A DNA stretch of 64,000 nt. Origin: Vogesella oryzae (GTDB lineage: Bacteria > Pseudomonadota > Gammaproteobacteria > Burkholderiales > Chromobacteriaceae). The stretch lies in assembly GCF_902829295.1 (NCBI RefSeq), contig NZ_CADEPL010000005.1, positions 1-64,000 on the forward strand, given 5' to 3'. The translations under genes were made by a program, and so were the position numbers. This document shows, in pieces, positions 31,051 through 40,607 of the stretch; position 1 is the first letter of the stretch; every line of letters begins with the position of its first letter. The notes beneath the pieces were generated by a model. The model saw only the letters and a program-made list of their open reading frames with translations, was not told the origin of the DNA and did not search any database.

Positions 31051-31575
31051 TTACGGCAGCAGCCGGATGCCGGCAAAACCCAGGTGGTGGGTCAGCTCGC
31101 GCACGATCAGCAGCTCGGCCGCAAAGTCGGCATCCACTGGCAGCCCTTCCATCGCCGCCGGCCGCCCCTGCACCACCTCGGCAAAGCGGCCGAAGGTGTA
31201 CTCCAGCTGTTCGGTCGACAACCACAACTCGCCATCGCCGCTAACGCCGGCATGGGCCGCCAGCGTCCGCACACCGGCATCGGCGCAGTACAGCTGGCTG
31301 CCTGCGGCCAACGTTGGCCGCACCGGCGCCAGCGTGTCTTCCACCAGCATGATGGCGCGTTCGATCTCCATCCCGGTCGGCGGCGCATGGCGGAACAGCG
31401 CCGCCACCTGCCGGCAACCCAGCGGCAGCAGCGAGCTGCTGTCCGGCTCGATAGCGTGGCCGCTGGCAAAACCGCAGTGGCCGTCCGTCAGCTGCAGCAC
31501 GGTAATAGCGCCCGCCGGCTGCAGCGCACGGGCGCGGCGGTACAACTGGTGCAGGGTGTGTGCAACATCGCTCAT
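31051..31575 (-). CDS. Conserved-looking protein of unknown function
   Basis: 174 residues (MSDVAHTLHQLYRRARALQPAG...). I do not recognise it. Soluble, no signal or membrane segment. N-terminal third is helical with GAITVLQLTDGHCGFASGHA; the middle has RHAPPTGMEIERAIMLVEDTLAPVRPTL, and the end DADFAAELLIVRELTHHLGFAGIRLLP. Probably coding, since its codon use fits its neighbours and it lies 23 bp after a LysR gene on the same strand. The full 20-bp TGCGGCCAAC palindrome lies inside it (31303-31322). Confidence 0.7.
   Translation of the reverse strand: MSDVAHTLHQLYRRARALQPAGAITVLQLTDGHCGFASGHAIEPDSSSLLPLGCRQVAALFRHAPPTGMEIERAIMLVEDTLAPVRPTLAAGSQLYCADAGVRTLAAHAGVSGDGELWLSTEQLEYTFGRFAEVVQGRPAAMEGLPVDADFAAELLIVRELTHHLGFAGIRLLP
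31303..31322. repeat. Perfect 20-bp TGCGGCCAAC palindrome inside a coding region
   Basis: TGCGGCCAACGTTGGCCGCA, identical to the intergenic copies at 16972 and 60198, but here translated (as RPTLAA on the minus strand). Confidence 0.9.
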
Positions 31576-31598
31576 CGAGCTTCTCCCCAATGGCAGGT

Positions 31599-32507
31599 TC
31601 AGACCTCTTCGCCGGCAAACAGCGGATGGCCGGCAGTGAAATCGATCAGGTAATCCAGCAGCGCGCGCACCCGCGCCGGCAGGTGGCGCTGCTGCGGCCA
31701 CACCGCGTAGATGTCGCGCGCATCGCCGCGCCACGCCGGCAGCGCCCGCAGCAGCCGGCCATCGTCCAGCGCGCGGTAGGCCTGGCTGAGCGGGCAATAC
31801 AGGATACCCAACCCGGCACAGGCCATGTCCACCGCCAGCTGGATCTCGTTGACCCGCAGCCGGGTGCTGGCCGGCGGCGGCAGCTTGAGCCATTCGCCGC
31901 TGGCGCGGTGCTGCAGCCGCCACTCCATCAGCGGTTCGGCCAGCAGCAAGGCGTGGCGGGCCAGATCGTGCGGATGCTGCGGCCAACCGCGCTGCTGCAA
32001 ATAGGCGGGCGCCGCCACCAGTACGGTGGGCGCGCGCCCCAGCAGGCGCTGGTTGAGCTGCGAGTCCGGCAGCGGCCCGACGCGGATCGCCAGATCGGCA
32101 CCGCTGCCGATCAGGTCTTCGCGCTGGTTGCTCAGCTGCAACTCCAGGTTGATGTCCGGATAGCGGGTCATGAAGCCGGCCCAAGCCGGCTGCAACACGC
32201 CGGTGGCCAGCGTTACCGGCGCCAGCACCCGCACCGTACCGGCCACGTGGTTGATGCTGCTGTCCAGCGCCTCGGTGGCTTGGCGCAATGATTCCAGCAG
32301 CGGCCGGCAGCGTTCGTAGTATTGCCAGCCCTCGCTACTGGGCACCAGCCGGCGCGCACTGCGGTGCAGCAGGCGGCAGCCCAGCTGCTGCTCCAGCCGC
32401 TGCAGCCGCCGCGTCAGCGTGGCCGGCGGCATGCCGGCGCGACCGGCGGCCGCATTCAGGCTGCCGCTTTCCACGATGCTCACGAACAGCGCCAGATCGT
32501 CCAGCAT
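31599..32507 (-). CDS. LysR-family transcriptional regulator
   Basis: 302 residues. Helix-turn-helix MLDDLALFVSIVESGSLNAAAGRAGMPPATLTRRLQRLE and a substrate-binding domain of the AaeR/DsdC-like CrgA subgroup. Divergent from the DUF2798-carboxymuconolactone decarboxylase-like pair (97 bp between starts), which is its likely target. Confidence 0.88.
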   Translation of the reverse strand: MLDDLALFVSIVESGSLNAAAGRAGMPPATLTRRLQRLEQQLGCRLLHRSARRLVPSSEGWQYYERCRPLLESLRQATEALDSSINHVAGTVRVLAPVTLATGVLQPAWAGFMTRYPDINLELQLSNQREDLIGSGADLAIRVGPLPDSQLNQRLLGRAPTVLVAAPAYLQQRGWPQHPHDLARHALLLAEPLMEWRLQHRASGEWLKLPPPASTRLRVNEIQLAVDMACAGLGILYCPLSQAYRALDDGRLLRALPAWRGDARDIYAVWPQQRHLPARVRALLDYLIDFTAGHPLFAGEEV

Positions 32508-32604
32508 GATTCCATTCCTGCAATTTGATATTGAAATATTAGCGCTATTTGCACAAAGCGCGGTTGTTTAAGCTGTGGCCATCGTTACTTGAGGAGCTAC
32601 CACC

Positions 32605-32847
32605 ATGCCCGCCCCCCTGCGTCTGCGCCTGCTGTTTGCGCTGTTGATGTCCTGCCTGATGTCGCTGTTGATGACCGCCTGGGTGACCTGGCTCAACCTC
32701 GGCGCCGGCCCGGCCTACTTCGCCCACTGGGGCCGCGCCTTTGTGGCGGCCTGGCCGGCGGCCTTCACCGCGGTGCTGCTGCTGGCGCCGGCGGTGCAAA
32801 GGCTGAGTCTGAAACTGGTGGGCGGCCTGCCCGCCGCCCGCGTATAA
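32605..32847 (+). CDS. DUF2798 small membrane protein
   Basis: 80 residues, two membrane helices (LRLLFALLMSCLMSLLMTAWVTWLN and FVAAWPAAFTAVLLLAPAVQRL). The FxxxMSxxMSxxMT pattern and FxxxWxxAFxxAxxxAxxVxxxxxK are typical of DUF2798. GAGGAG precedes the start. Function unknown; co-transcribed with the next gene. Confidence 0.85.
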   Translation: MPAPLRLRLLFALLMSCLMSLLMTAWVTWLNLGAGPAYFAHWGRAFVAAWPAAFTAVLLLAPAVQRLSLKLVGGLPAARV

Positions 32848-32865
32848 ACCCGAAGGAGAATCGCC

Positions 32866-33297
32866 ATGTCCACCTTACGCCTGCCCTACTACCAGCTTTC
32901 CGCCACCGCGCTGGCCGGCCTGCGCCAGTGCAAGCAGGCACTGGAAGCCAGCCCGCTGGGCCTGCCGCTGATCGAACTGGTCTACCTGCGCATCTCGCAG
33001 ATCAATGGCTGCAGTTACTGCCTGACCATGCACGCCGACGCGCTGCGCAGCCGTGGCGAAACCCAGCAGCGGCTGGATGCGCTGGCCGGCTGGCATGCCA
33101 GCGCACTGTTCAGCCTGCGCGAACGCGCGGCACTGCAGTGGGCGGAAGCATTGACCGCACTACCGGACAACCATGCCGCCGACGCCGACTACCAGCCGCT
33201 GGCGACGCATTTCAGCGCGCAGGAAGTCTCCGACCTGACTTTTGCCGTGGCGCTGATGAATGCCTTCAACCGGCTGGCGGTGGGCATGCGCCAGTAA
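32866..33297 (+). CDS. Carboxymuconolactone decarboxylase family protein (AhpD-like)
   Basis: 143 residues. The peroxidase-like motif NGCSYCLTMHADALR supplies the CxxC pair and a nearby His, as in AhpD-type alkylhydroperoxidases. All-helical. AAGGAG site, 18 bp after the DUF2798 gene. Likely a thiol redox protein; substrate unknown. Confidence 0.9.
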   Translation: MSTLRLPYYQLSATALAGLRQCKQALEASPLGLPLIELVYLRISQINGCSYCLTMHADALRSRGETQQRLDALAGWHASALFSLRERAALQWAEALTALPDNHAADADYQPLATHFSAQEVSDLTFAVALMNAFNRLAVGMRQ

Positions 33298-33370
33298 GCG
33301 GCGCAATTTGGTAATTGCCCGCGGGTGGACTATGGTTGGCCTAGCAATATCACCGTGCAAAGGAACGATC

Positions 33371-33850
33371 ATGAGCCGTAACACACTGCTTTTCCTGCTG
33401 GTACTGGGCGCGCTGGGCGGCTGTTCCGCCTATGGCCACCACGGTTACATGCATGACGATGACGATATGGGCAAAGGCCCGATGATGGGCAACCAGAGCG
33501 GCATGATGGGTAACCAGGGTGCCATGATGGGCAACCAGATGATGGGACCGGCGATGTTCCATCAGGGCGTACTGGCCGCGATGGGTGGCCGCACCCTGTA
33601 CCGCTTCGACAAGGACAGCGCCGGCAGCGGCAGCAGTGTCTGCAATGGCGACTGTGCCGTCAAATGGCCGCCGTATCTGGCGGCGCCGGGCGCCCAGCCG
33701 CATGACGACTTTGCCATCATCAACCGTGCCGATGGCAGCAAGCAGTGGAGCTACAAGGGTTGGCCGCTGTATTTCTGGCAGGGCGACAAACAGGCTGGCG
33801 ACATGATGGGCGACAATATCGGCGGCGTGTGGCACGTGATCAAACCGTAA
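33371..33850 (+). CDS. Lipoprotein with COG4315-type repeats and a methionine-rich segment
   Basis: 159 residues. Signal peptide with lipobox LGGC, so lipidated at Cys18. Then a His/Asp/Met-rich region with repeated MMGNQ (three near-copies, residues about 38-58) and two COG4315 repeats: RTLYRFDKDSAGSGSSVCNGDCAVKWPP and KQWSYKGWPLYFWQGDKQAGD. COG4315 proteins are cell-envelope lipoproteins of uncertain role; the Met/His-rich stretch suggests Cu or Ag binding (inference). Preceded by AAAGGAACG. Confidence 0.85.
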   Translation: MSRNTLLFLLVLGALGGCSAYGHHGYMHDDDDMGKGPMMGNQSGMMGNQGAMMGNQMMGPAMFHQGVLAAMGGRTLYRFDKDSAGSGSSVCNGDCAVKWPPYLAAPGAQPHDDFAIINRADGSKQWSYKGWPLYFWQGDKQAGDMMGDNIGGVWHVIKP

Positions 33851-33867
33851 ACCCGCGCGCATTAAAG

Positions 33868-33899
33868 ACAAGGCCGGACTGGCAACAGTCCGGCCTTGT
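33868..33899. terminator. Bidirectional terminator
   Basis: ACAAGGCCGGACT/AGTCCGGCCTTGT hairpin with GGCAAC loop, serving the lipoprotein gene and the convergent ghrA. Confidence 0.82.
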
Positions 33900-33926
33900 T
33901 GTTGGTAACCAGCAGCGGCGCAGGGG

Positions 33927-34865
33927 TCAGTAGCCACGCTCGCGTACCACCCGCCCCAGACCGTCCCCGCCGGCCGCCAGCCGCGCCAGGTTGGCCACAA
34001 TCTGCGCTACCGCCTGCTGGCGCAGGGTGATGGCGGCGATGTGCGGCGTCACCGTCACTGCCGGATGGGACCACAGCCGGTGGCCGGCCGGCAGCGGCTC
34101 GCTGGCAAATACATCCAGTTGCGCGCAGCGCAGATGACCGCTGTCCAGCAGTGCCAGCAAGGCGTCCTCATCCAGCAGATCGCCACGACCGGCGTTGATC
34201 AGCATCGCCCCGGCCGGCAAGGCGGCCAGCTTGCCGGCATCCAGCAGCCCCTGCGTTTCCGGCGTCGAGGGCAGCACGCAGGCCAGCACATCGCTGCCGG
34301 CCAGCAGTTCGTCCAGCCCCTCGTCGCCGAACAGGCAATCCACCCCCGCCAGCTGGCGCGGGGTCCGGCTCCAGCCGCTGACGCTATAGCCATCCGCCGC
34401 CAGTGCCAGCGCCACCGCGCGGCCGATCTCGCCCAGCCCCAGCACGCCGACGCGCACCTCGGCCGCCAGCTTCGGCGCCAGCATCTTCCACACCCCGGCG
34501 GCCTGCTGCCGGCGGTAGACATCCATGTGCCGCTGGTAGGACAGCACACCAAAGCGCACATATTCCGCCATCTGCTGCGCCATGCCGCCATCCAGCAGCC
34601 GGTAGATCGGTGTCGCCGGCGCCAGATCGCTGCGCGCCAGCAGCTTGTCCACCCCGGCGCCCAGCGCGAACACCGCCTTCAGTGCCGGCAGGCCGGCAAA
34701 CAGGGCCGGCGGCGGTCCCCAGGTAATCACGTACTCCACCGCGGCGGGATCGTGCATCTCGTCCAGCGCGATAAACACCTGCCGCGGCAATGCGGCGCGG
34801 AACAGCTCGAGATAGGCAGCCACTTCTTTCGGGCTGGGGGTATGGATCAGGATCATGATGGCCAT
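33927..34865 (-). CDS. ghrA: Glyoxylate/hydroxypyruvate reductase A
   Basis: 312 residues of the D-2-hydroxyacid dehydrogenase family. NAD(P)-binding GVLGLGEIGRAVALAL near residue 140, catalytic Arg in LINAGRGDLLDEDAL, Glu, and catalytic His in TPHIAAIT. The short N-terminal lid and ending GRVVRERGY match GhrA. Reduces glyoxylate and hydroxypyruvate. Start at 34865 has no strong ribosome-binding site; the internal ATG at 34856 is the alternative. Confidence 0.9.
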   Translation of the reverse strand: MAIMILIHTPSPKEVAAYLELFRAALPRQVFIALDEMHDPAAVEYVITWGPPPALFAGLPALKAVFALGAGVDKLLARSDLAPATPIYRLLDGGMAQQMAEYVRFGVLSYQRHMDVYRRQQAAGVWKMLAPKLAAEVRVGVLGLGEIGRAVALALAADGYSVSGWSRTPRQLAGVDCLFGDEGLDELLAGSDVLACVLPSTPETQGLLDAGKLAALPAGAMLINAGRGDLLDEDALLALLDSGHLRCAQLDVFASEPLPAGHRLWSHPAVTVTPHIAAITLRQQAVAQIVANLARLAAGGDGLGRVVRERGY

Positions 34866-34937
34866 CGCTCAATACGTTGCCGCCATGTTACGGCAGATGG
34901 CGGCAGGCGGTCAGCCATGCGGCCAACCTTGCCACGG

Positions 34938-35363
34938 TTAGCGCAACGGTTTTTTCAGGTAGATGCGCTGGTGGCCCGGCGGGCAATCGTCCAGCACGCC
35001 CATGAACTGGAAGCCCAGCTTGCGGTAGAAATCCGGTGCCTGAAAGCTGTAGGTATACAGGAACACCCCGCCACAGCCGCGGCGCCGGGCTTCTTCTTCC
35101 GCCTGCGCCATCAGCTGCCCGCCCAGCCCGGCGCCGCGCTGCTCGTCCGCCAGCCACAGGTAGTCGACGTACAGCCAGCCCATGCCGGAATGACCGAACA
35201 GCCCGCCGACCACCGTGCCGGCCTCGTCGCGGGCATACAGTTCGACATCGCGGTAGCCGTAGTCGCCGATGTGCTCGATGTTGTAGTCGCGCAGCCCCTG
35301 CTGAATCACCGCCCGCGCCTGCGGGTCACTGCCCATGCTGAACTGGAAATCCTGCGTTGCCAT
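34938..35363 (-). CDS. GNAT-family N-acetyltransferase
   Basis: 141 residues. Acetyl-CoA motif A in VDYLWLADEQRGAGLGGQLM (R-x-x-G-x-G), then LYTYSFQAPDFYRKLGFQFMG, the common GNAT motif B. Substrate cannot be predicted. Monocistronic; the 177 bp upstream (35364-35540) show no gene. Confidence 0.9.
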   Translation of the reverse strand: MATQDFQFSMGSDPQARAVIQQGLRDYNIEHIGDYGYRDVELYARDEAGTVVGGLFGHSGMGWLYVDYLWLADEQRGAGLGGQLMAQAEEEARRRGCGGVFLYTYSFQAPDFYRKLGFQFMGVLDDCPPGHQRIYLKKPLR

Positions 35364-35540
35364 GCCTGCCTCCCGTGTGGTGAAGCGGGCAGTCTAGCGA
35401 TAAAGCCGCCGCCATCACGAGCGGGCAGACGCAGATCGGCACGTTTTTGTCCCAACCGTCGGCGGATCGCCCGCCTGGCCGCCGCGAAACAAGGCGCGAC
35501 GCTTGGTACATCCGTTGCCGGAACGGGCTGCGCGGCCGCG

Positions 35541-37010
35541 TCAGGTGCCGCAGAAAGTACGGTAATCGGCCATCAGTGCCGCCGGAGCCGGCTGGGTGTA
35601 GCGCGCCAGCCCGTCGCGCTCGGTGAACGGCTCGGCCAGTACCGCCAGCAGCTGCAAGGCCGGCGCCATGTCGCCGCGTTCGCTGGCCGCCGCCAGCGCC
35701 TCTTCCACCAGATGGTTGCGCGGGATGTACAGCGGGTTGGCCGCACACAGCGCGGCGGCCGTCTGCTGCGGCGTGGCGCCGCTGGCGGCCAACTGCGCCC
35801 GCCACTGCCCCAGCCAGTCGGCCAACGGTTGCGGATCGGCAAACTGCGCCGCCAGCCGGCTGCCATCGCCTGCGGCGGCGGCGGCCAGATAGCGCCACGC
35901 CAGGGTGTGGTCGGCCGCCTGCGCCGCCAGCAACGCCAGCCAGTCTTCCAGTAGCCCCGGCCCGTCATGCGCCGGCAGGCCCAGCTTGCGGTAACCCAGC
36001 TCACGCCACTGCTGCAGGTACTGCCCGGCGAAGCCCTCCAGCACTTCGGTCGCCGCCGGCACCGCGCTGGCCGGGTCGTCCGGCGCGATCAGCGGCAGCA
36101 GCGCCTCGGCCAGCCGTGCCAGGTTCCACTGCGCGATCCACGGCTGGTTGCCGTAGGCGTAGCGGCCCTGGCTGTCGATGGAGCTGAACACGGTGTCCGG
36201 GTTGTAGCCATCCATGAAGGCGCAGGGGCCGAAGTCGATGCTCTCGCCGGACAGCGTCATGTTGTCGGTGTTCATCACGCCGTGGATGAAGCCGGCGTGC
36301 ATCCATTGCGCGATCAGCCGCGCCTGCGCGGTGCAGACGCCTTGCAGCAGCGCCAGGTACGGGTTGGCCGCCGCCGCCGCGGCCGGGTAATGGCGGGCGA
36401 TGGTGTAGTCGGCCAGCGCCTTGAGCTGTTCCAGCTCGCCGCGGGCGGCAAAGTACTGGAAGGTGCCGACGCGGATGTGGCTGGCGGCGACCCGGGTCAG
36501 CACCGCGCCCGGCAGCGTGGTGTCGCGGTACACCTCTTCGCCGGTAGCTACTACCGCCAGCGCGCGGGTGGTGGGAATGCCCAGCGCGTGCAATGCCTCG
36601 CCGATGATCAGCTCGCGCAGCATCGGCCCCACTGCCGCCTTGCCATCGCCGCGGCGCGAGAACGGCGTGCGGCCGCTGCCTTTGAAAGCGAGGTCGCGAC
36701 GTTGGCCGGCGCGATCGATCACCTCGCCCAGCAACAACGCACGGCCATCGCCGAGGCTGGGCGAAAAGCCGCCGAACTGGTGGCCGGCGTAGGCCTGCGC
36801 CACCGGCTCGGCCCCTTCCGGCAACTCGGCGCCGGAAAACCATGCGGCCAACGTTTCCGTGGCGACAGCACTCGCCTCCAGCCCCAGGCTCGCCGCCAGC
36901 GGCGCGTTCCAGTACAGCAGGCTGGGCGCGCGCGGCACCGCCGGCTGCCAGGGGGTAGCGTGCTGCGGCAGCTCGCGGGCGTAACTGTTGTCAAAGGCGA
37001 TGGCGGGCAT
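35541..37010 (-). CDS. selO: Protein adenylyltransferase SelO (YdiU)
   Basis: 489-residue pseudokinase-fold enzyme that transfers AMP to protein substrates and is linked to redox stress. Visible: YAGHQFGGFSPSLGDGRALLLGE (nucleotide loop), KGSGRTPFSRRGDGKA, GVMNTDNMTLSGESIDFGPCAFMD (metal-binding Asn/Asp), and the C-terminal NPLYIPRNHLVEEAL ... FCGT, where a Cys occupies the position that is selenocysteine in animals. Start 37010 (MPAIAFDNSYARELP) chosen on homology. Confidence 0.95.
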   Translation of the reverse strand: MPAIAFDNSYARELPQHATPWQPAVPRAPSLLYWNAPLAASLGLEASAVATETLAAWFSGAELPEGAEPVAQAYAGHQFGGFSPSLGDGRALLLGEVIDRAGQRRDLAFKGSGRTPFSRRGDGKAAVGPMLRELIIGEALHALGIPTTRALAVVATGEEVYRDTTLPGAVLTRVAASHIRVGTFQYFAARGELEQLKALADYTIARHYPAAAAAANPYLALLQGVCTAQARLIAQWMHAGFIHGVMNTDNMTLSGESIDFGPCAFMDGYNPDTVFSSIDSQGRYAYGNQPWIAQWNLARLAEALLPLIAPDDPASAVPAATEVLEGFAGQYLQQWRELGYRKLGLPAHDGPGLLEDWLALLAAQAADHTLAWRYLAAAAAGDGSRLAAQFADPQPLADWLGQWRAQLAASGATPQQTAAALCAANPLYIPRNHLVEEALAAASERGDMAPALQLLAVLAEPFTERDGLARYTQPAPAALMADYRTFCGT

Positions 37011-37199
37011 GTTCGGGCTTTCCGGCGGTAAATACTGAATGGAGGTTCGACCGCACCGGCGTGGCAAGGTGCGGCACGCGGCGCAGCAAAAAGCTGCCCA
37101 GGGTGCAGTCATAATCCGGCGTGAAGGTGTTGCCGGACCCGGCCACGCCGGGCCGTCCCGGCGGGGTGATTGCATCGGCTGCCTTGTTGTTTTTCACAA

Positions 37200-37230
37200 C
37201 AAAGCCCTTGCGCGATGCACAAGGGCTTTG
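37200..37230 (-). terminator. Terminator of the YgiQ gene
   Basis: CAAAGCCCTTG/CAAGGGCTTTG, followed on the minus strand by TTGTGAAAAAC; 30 bp after the stop. It lies upstream of selO. Confidence 0.78.
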
Positions 37231-37260
37231 TGTCCAGCCACCCAACGGGCGGCCTGCTGC

Positions 37261-39561
37261 TTAACGGCTGCGGCCAACCTTGCCGCCCGGCTTGGCGCCG
37301 CCACCGCCGCGACCGGCATTGGGTTTGGCGGCGGCCGGTTTGCCGCTGGCGGCCTTGGCAACCGCCGGCTTGGCAGCAAAGCTCTTGCCGGCCTGGCCAC
37401 GCGGGCTGCCGGCCGGTGCCCGCTGGCCTTGCGGTTTGCCGCGGCTGGCGCCCGGCGCATGGTGGGCAAAGCGGTTGCGCGCCGCGGCGGCTTTGTCGCC
37501 CGGCGGCGTCGGCGGAATCAGGCAATGCTTGGCGTGACCGATCAGATCGCTGCGGCCCATGCTGATCAGCGCGTCATGGATGATCTGCCAGTTGTCGGCA
37601 TGGTGGTAGCGCAGCAGCGCCTTGTGCAGTTTGCGGCGGTAGCCGTCGCGCACCACGTCCACCTTTTCCGAGCTGCGCGACAGGCGCTTGAGCGGGTTGC
37701 GGCGGGTGTGCCACATGGTGGTAGCCAGCGCCATCGGCGTCGGAGTGAAGGTCTGCACCTGGTCGAGGCGGAAGTTGTTTTTCTTCAGCCACAGCGCCAG
37801 GTTGACCATGTCCTCATCGCTGGTACCCGGGTGGGCGGCGATGAAGTACGGAATCAGGTACTGCTCCTTGCCGGCCTGGCGGCTGAAACGCTCGAACAGC
37901 TCCTTGAACTTGTCGTAGGCGCCCATGCCCGGCTTCATCATCTTCGACAGCGGGCCATCCTCGGTGTGTTCCGGTGCAATCTTCAGATAGCCGCCGACGT
38001 GGTGCTGCACCAGTTCCTTGATGTACTCCGGCGATTTCACCGCCAGGTCGTAGCGCAGGCCGGACTGGATGTTGATCTTCTTCACCCCCGGCAGCGCGCG
38101 CGCCTTGCGGTACAGCTGGATCAGGTGGCTGTGATCGGTGCCCAGGTTCTCGCAGATGTCCGGATAGACGCAGGACAGCTTGCGACAGGAACGCTCGATG
38201 TTCGGGTCCTTGCAGCTCAGGCGGTACATATTGGCCGTCGGCCCGCCCAGATCGGAAATATGGCCGGTAAAGCCCGGCGTCTTGTCGCGGATTTCCTCGA
38301 TCTCTTTCAGGATCGACTCTTCCGAGCGACTCTGGATGATGCGGCCTTCGTGCTCGGTAATCGAGCAGAAGGTACAGCCGCCAAAACAGCCGCGCATGAT
38401 GTTGACCGAGTACTTGATCATTTCCCACGCCGGGATGTGAGCATCTCCGTAGCTGGGGTGCGGATTGCGCGCGTACGGCAGGCCGAACACGAAGTCCATT
38501 TCTTCGGTGGTCAGCGGAATCGGCGGCGCGTTCAGCCACACATCGCGCGTGCCGTGCAGTTGCACCAGCGCACGGGCATTGCCCGGGTTGGATTCCAGAT
38601 GCAGGGTGCGGCTGGCGTGCGCGTACAGTACAGGATCATGCGCCACCGCTTCGTAAGACGGGATGCGGATCACGGTCTTGGCGCGTTCGGCGCGGCGCTT
38701 GGCCAGTCGCTCTTCGCGCGATTCGATGCGGATCACCTGTGGCTTGCTTGGGTCGTTGCCGGCTGTCGCCTCGGCTGCCTGTTCCGGGATTTCCTGGTAC
38801 GGGTTGAGGTGCGGGTCGATCTTGCCCGGCACGTCCACCACACTGGAATCCATCTCCTGCCACTCGTCGTCCGGCTTCCAGCCGTGCGGCACCATAAAGG
38901 CGGTACCGCGGATGTCGCGCATCTCCGACAGCTTCTCGCCACGGGCGGCGCGATGGGCGATCTCCACCAGTGCGCGCTCGGCATTGCCGTACAGCAGGAT
39001 GTCGGCCTTGGAGGTCACCAGCACCGACTGGCGCACCTTGTCACTCCAGTAATCGAAGTGGGCGATGCGGCGCAAGCTTGCTTCGATGGAGCCGATCATC
39101 ACGCCGATGCCCGGATAGGCTTCGCGGCAGCGCTGCGCGTACACCGTCACCGCGCGGTCCGGACGCTTGTTCGGCGCCGCGTGCGGGGTGTAGGCATCGT
39201 CGGAGCGCGGTTTGCGGTCGGCGGTGTAGCGGTTGATCATCGAATCCATGTTGCCGGCGGTAACGCCGAAGAACAGGTTGGGCTTGCCCAGCTCGCGGAA
39301 GGCCTCGGCGCTGTTCCAGTCCGGCTGCGCAATGATGCCGACGCGGAAGCCCTGCGCTTCCAGCAAGCGGCCAACCAGCGCCATACCGAAGCTGGGATGA
39401 TCGATGTAACAGTCGCCGCTGATAATGATGATGTCGCAGCTGTCCCAGCCCAGTTCGTCCATTTCGGCACGGCTGGTGGGCAGGAACGGGGCGGTGCCGA
39501 AACGGCTGGCCCAGTATTTGCGGTAACTGTTGATGGCTTGCGGAGCTGCGGGAAGCGTCAT
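37261..39561 (-). CDS. ygiQ: YgiQ family radical SAM protein
   Basis: 766 residues. N-terminal UPF0313 domain ([41 protein letters not shown]), then the radical-SAM core with CFGGCTFC binding the 4Fe-4S cluster near residue 390, and [35 protein letters not shown]. The C-terminal 90 residues are a low-complexity Lys/Ala/Gly/Pro-rich basic tail ([17 protein letters not shown]) possibly binding nucleic acid. Function of the family is unresolved. Start at 39561 ([17 protein letters not shown]) on homology. Confidence 0.92.
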   Translation of the reverse strand: MTLPAAPQAINSYRKYWASRFGTAPFLPTSRAEMDELGWDSCDIIIISGDCYIDHPSFGMALVGRLLEAQGFRVGIIAQPDWNSAEAFRELGKPNLFFGVTAGNMDSMINRYTADRKPRSDDAYTPHAAPNKRPDRAVTVYAQRCREAYPGIGVMIGSIEASLRRIAHFDYWSDKVRQSVLVTSKADILLYGNAERALVEIAHRAARGEKLSEMRDIRGTAFMVPHGWKPDDEWQEMDSSVVDVPGKIDPHLNPYQEIPEQAAEATAGNDPSKPQVIRIESREERLAKRRAERAKTVIRIPSYEAVAHDPVLYAHASRTLHLESNPGNARALVQLHGTRDVWLNAPPIPLTTEEMDFVFGLPYARNPHPSYGDAHIPAWEMIKYSVNIMRGCFGGCTFCSITEHEGRIIQSRSEESILKEIEEIRDKTPGFTGHISDLGGPTANMYRLSCKDPNIERSCRKLSCVYPDICENLGTDHSHLIQLYRKARALPGVKKINIQSGLRYDLAVKSPEYIKELVQHHVGGYLKIAPEHTEDGPLSKMMKPGMGAYDKFKELFERFSRQAGKEQYLIPYFIAAHPGTSDEDMVNLALWLKKNNFRLDQVQTFTPTPMALATTMWHTRRNPLKRLSRSSEKVDVVRDGYRRKLHKALLRYHHADNWQIIHDALISMGRSDLIGHAKHCLIPPTPPGDKAAAARNRFAHHAPGASRGKPQGQRAPAGSPRGQAGKSFAAKPAVAKAASGKPAAAKPNAGRGGGGAKPGGKVGRSR

Positions 39562-39812
39562 TGTCAAGGCGGCATTTCTGAAGGAACCGCGCATTGTGCC
39601 AGAAAGCGGCTGGCGTTTCAGCAAAAAAAGGCTTTTTTTTCATCGACATAGCCGGATAATAACCCTGCCGGAAAGCTGGATTTGATCGCAAGGCAGGACA
39701 GGCTGGCGCCACGGCTGCAATTTGCATTGCAGCGTGCGGCGGCATGTCAAATACTGGATGGAAGCGACCGTAATGCCATGTGCTTGATGATAATTCTGCA
39801 GGGTGGCGACGC

Positions 39813-40547
39813 ATGAACAACAAACTGTTTGTTTCCCTTCTGCTGGCCTTGTGCTGCCTGCTGCCTGGCGGCCTGCGGGCGGGCGGACTGGTGGTGGCAT
39901 TTGGCGAATCGCTGGAGCCGTATGTGATCCCGCAGCTGGAAAGCGGCATCGAAGTGGACATCATCCGTGCGGCTCTGGAAGCCGGCGGTATGCAGCTCAA
40001 GCCGGTGTTCCTGGCACAAAAGCGCCTGCCGTACGCTTTTGCCAACCCGGCGGTGCAGGCCATCGCCACCATGTTGCCGGGCTACGGTGTCAATGGCGCC
40101 TATTCCGATGTCTACATCTCTTACGAGGACAAGGCCATCACGCTGGCATCACGCGAGCTGCAGTTCAAGCATATCGCCGACCTGGCCAACTACAGCATCC
40201 TGGCCTTCCCGATGGCCAACCGTTATCTGGGTGCCGAGTTTTCCAGCCTGGCAAGCCAGCATCCGGCCTACAGCGAAACCGGCAACCAGCTGGACCAGAA
40301 TCGCCTGCTCTACCGCGGCAGCGTGGATGTGGTGGTAGCCGATATCCACATCTTCAAATACATGAACCGCCGGCTGCTGACCGATTTTCACGAAGTACCT
40401 CGCGAGGTGAAATATCACGACCTGTTTCCCCGCGTGCCCTACCGTGTGCTGTTCCGCTCCCCCGAGCTGCGTGACCGCTTCAATAACGGCCTGCAACAGC
40501 TGCAGCGCAACGGCCTCTACCAGCAGATTCTCGCCCGTTACAGCTAG
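39813..40547 (+). CDS. Periplasmic solute-binding-like protein (family 3)
   Basis: 244 residues with signal peptide (MNNKLFVSLLLALCCLLPGGLRA). Bacterial extracellular solute-binding family 3 fold: VVAFGESLEPYVIPQLESGIEVDIIRAALEAGG, then FAFLQL-like lobes and RVPYRVLFRSPELRDRFNNGLQQLQRNGLYQQIL. Such stand-alone proteins occur as sensors or orphan binding proteins. Ligand unknown. No transport genes adjacent. Confidence 0.82.
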   Translation: MNNKLFVSLLLALCCLLPGGLRAGGLVVAFGESLEPYVIPQLESGIEVDIIRAALEAGGMQLKPVFLAQKRLPYAFANPAVQAIATMLPGYGVNGAYSDVYISYEDKAITLASRELQFKHIADLANYSILAFPMANRYLGAEFSSLASQHPAYSETGNQLDQNRLLYRGSVDVVVADIHIFKYMNRRLLTDFHEVPREVKYHDLFPRVPYRVLFRSPELRDRFNNGLQQLQRNGLYQQILARYS

Positions 40548-40607
40548 CCCGCCGGCCGGCTGCGGCTTCCGCTAGAATGGCGGCCTCTTCCCTTTTTTGC
40601 CGCTGCC

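Noticed and set aside
34041-35954. 637-codon antisense frame over ghrA, the GNAT gene and selO
   Set aside because: Shadow frame crossing three real genes.
37039-39651. 870-codon antisense frame over the YgiQ gene
   Set aside because: Shadow of a clear radical-SAM gene.
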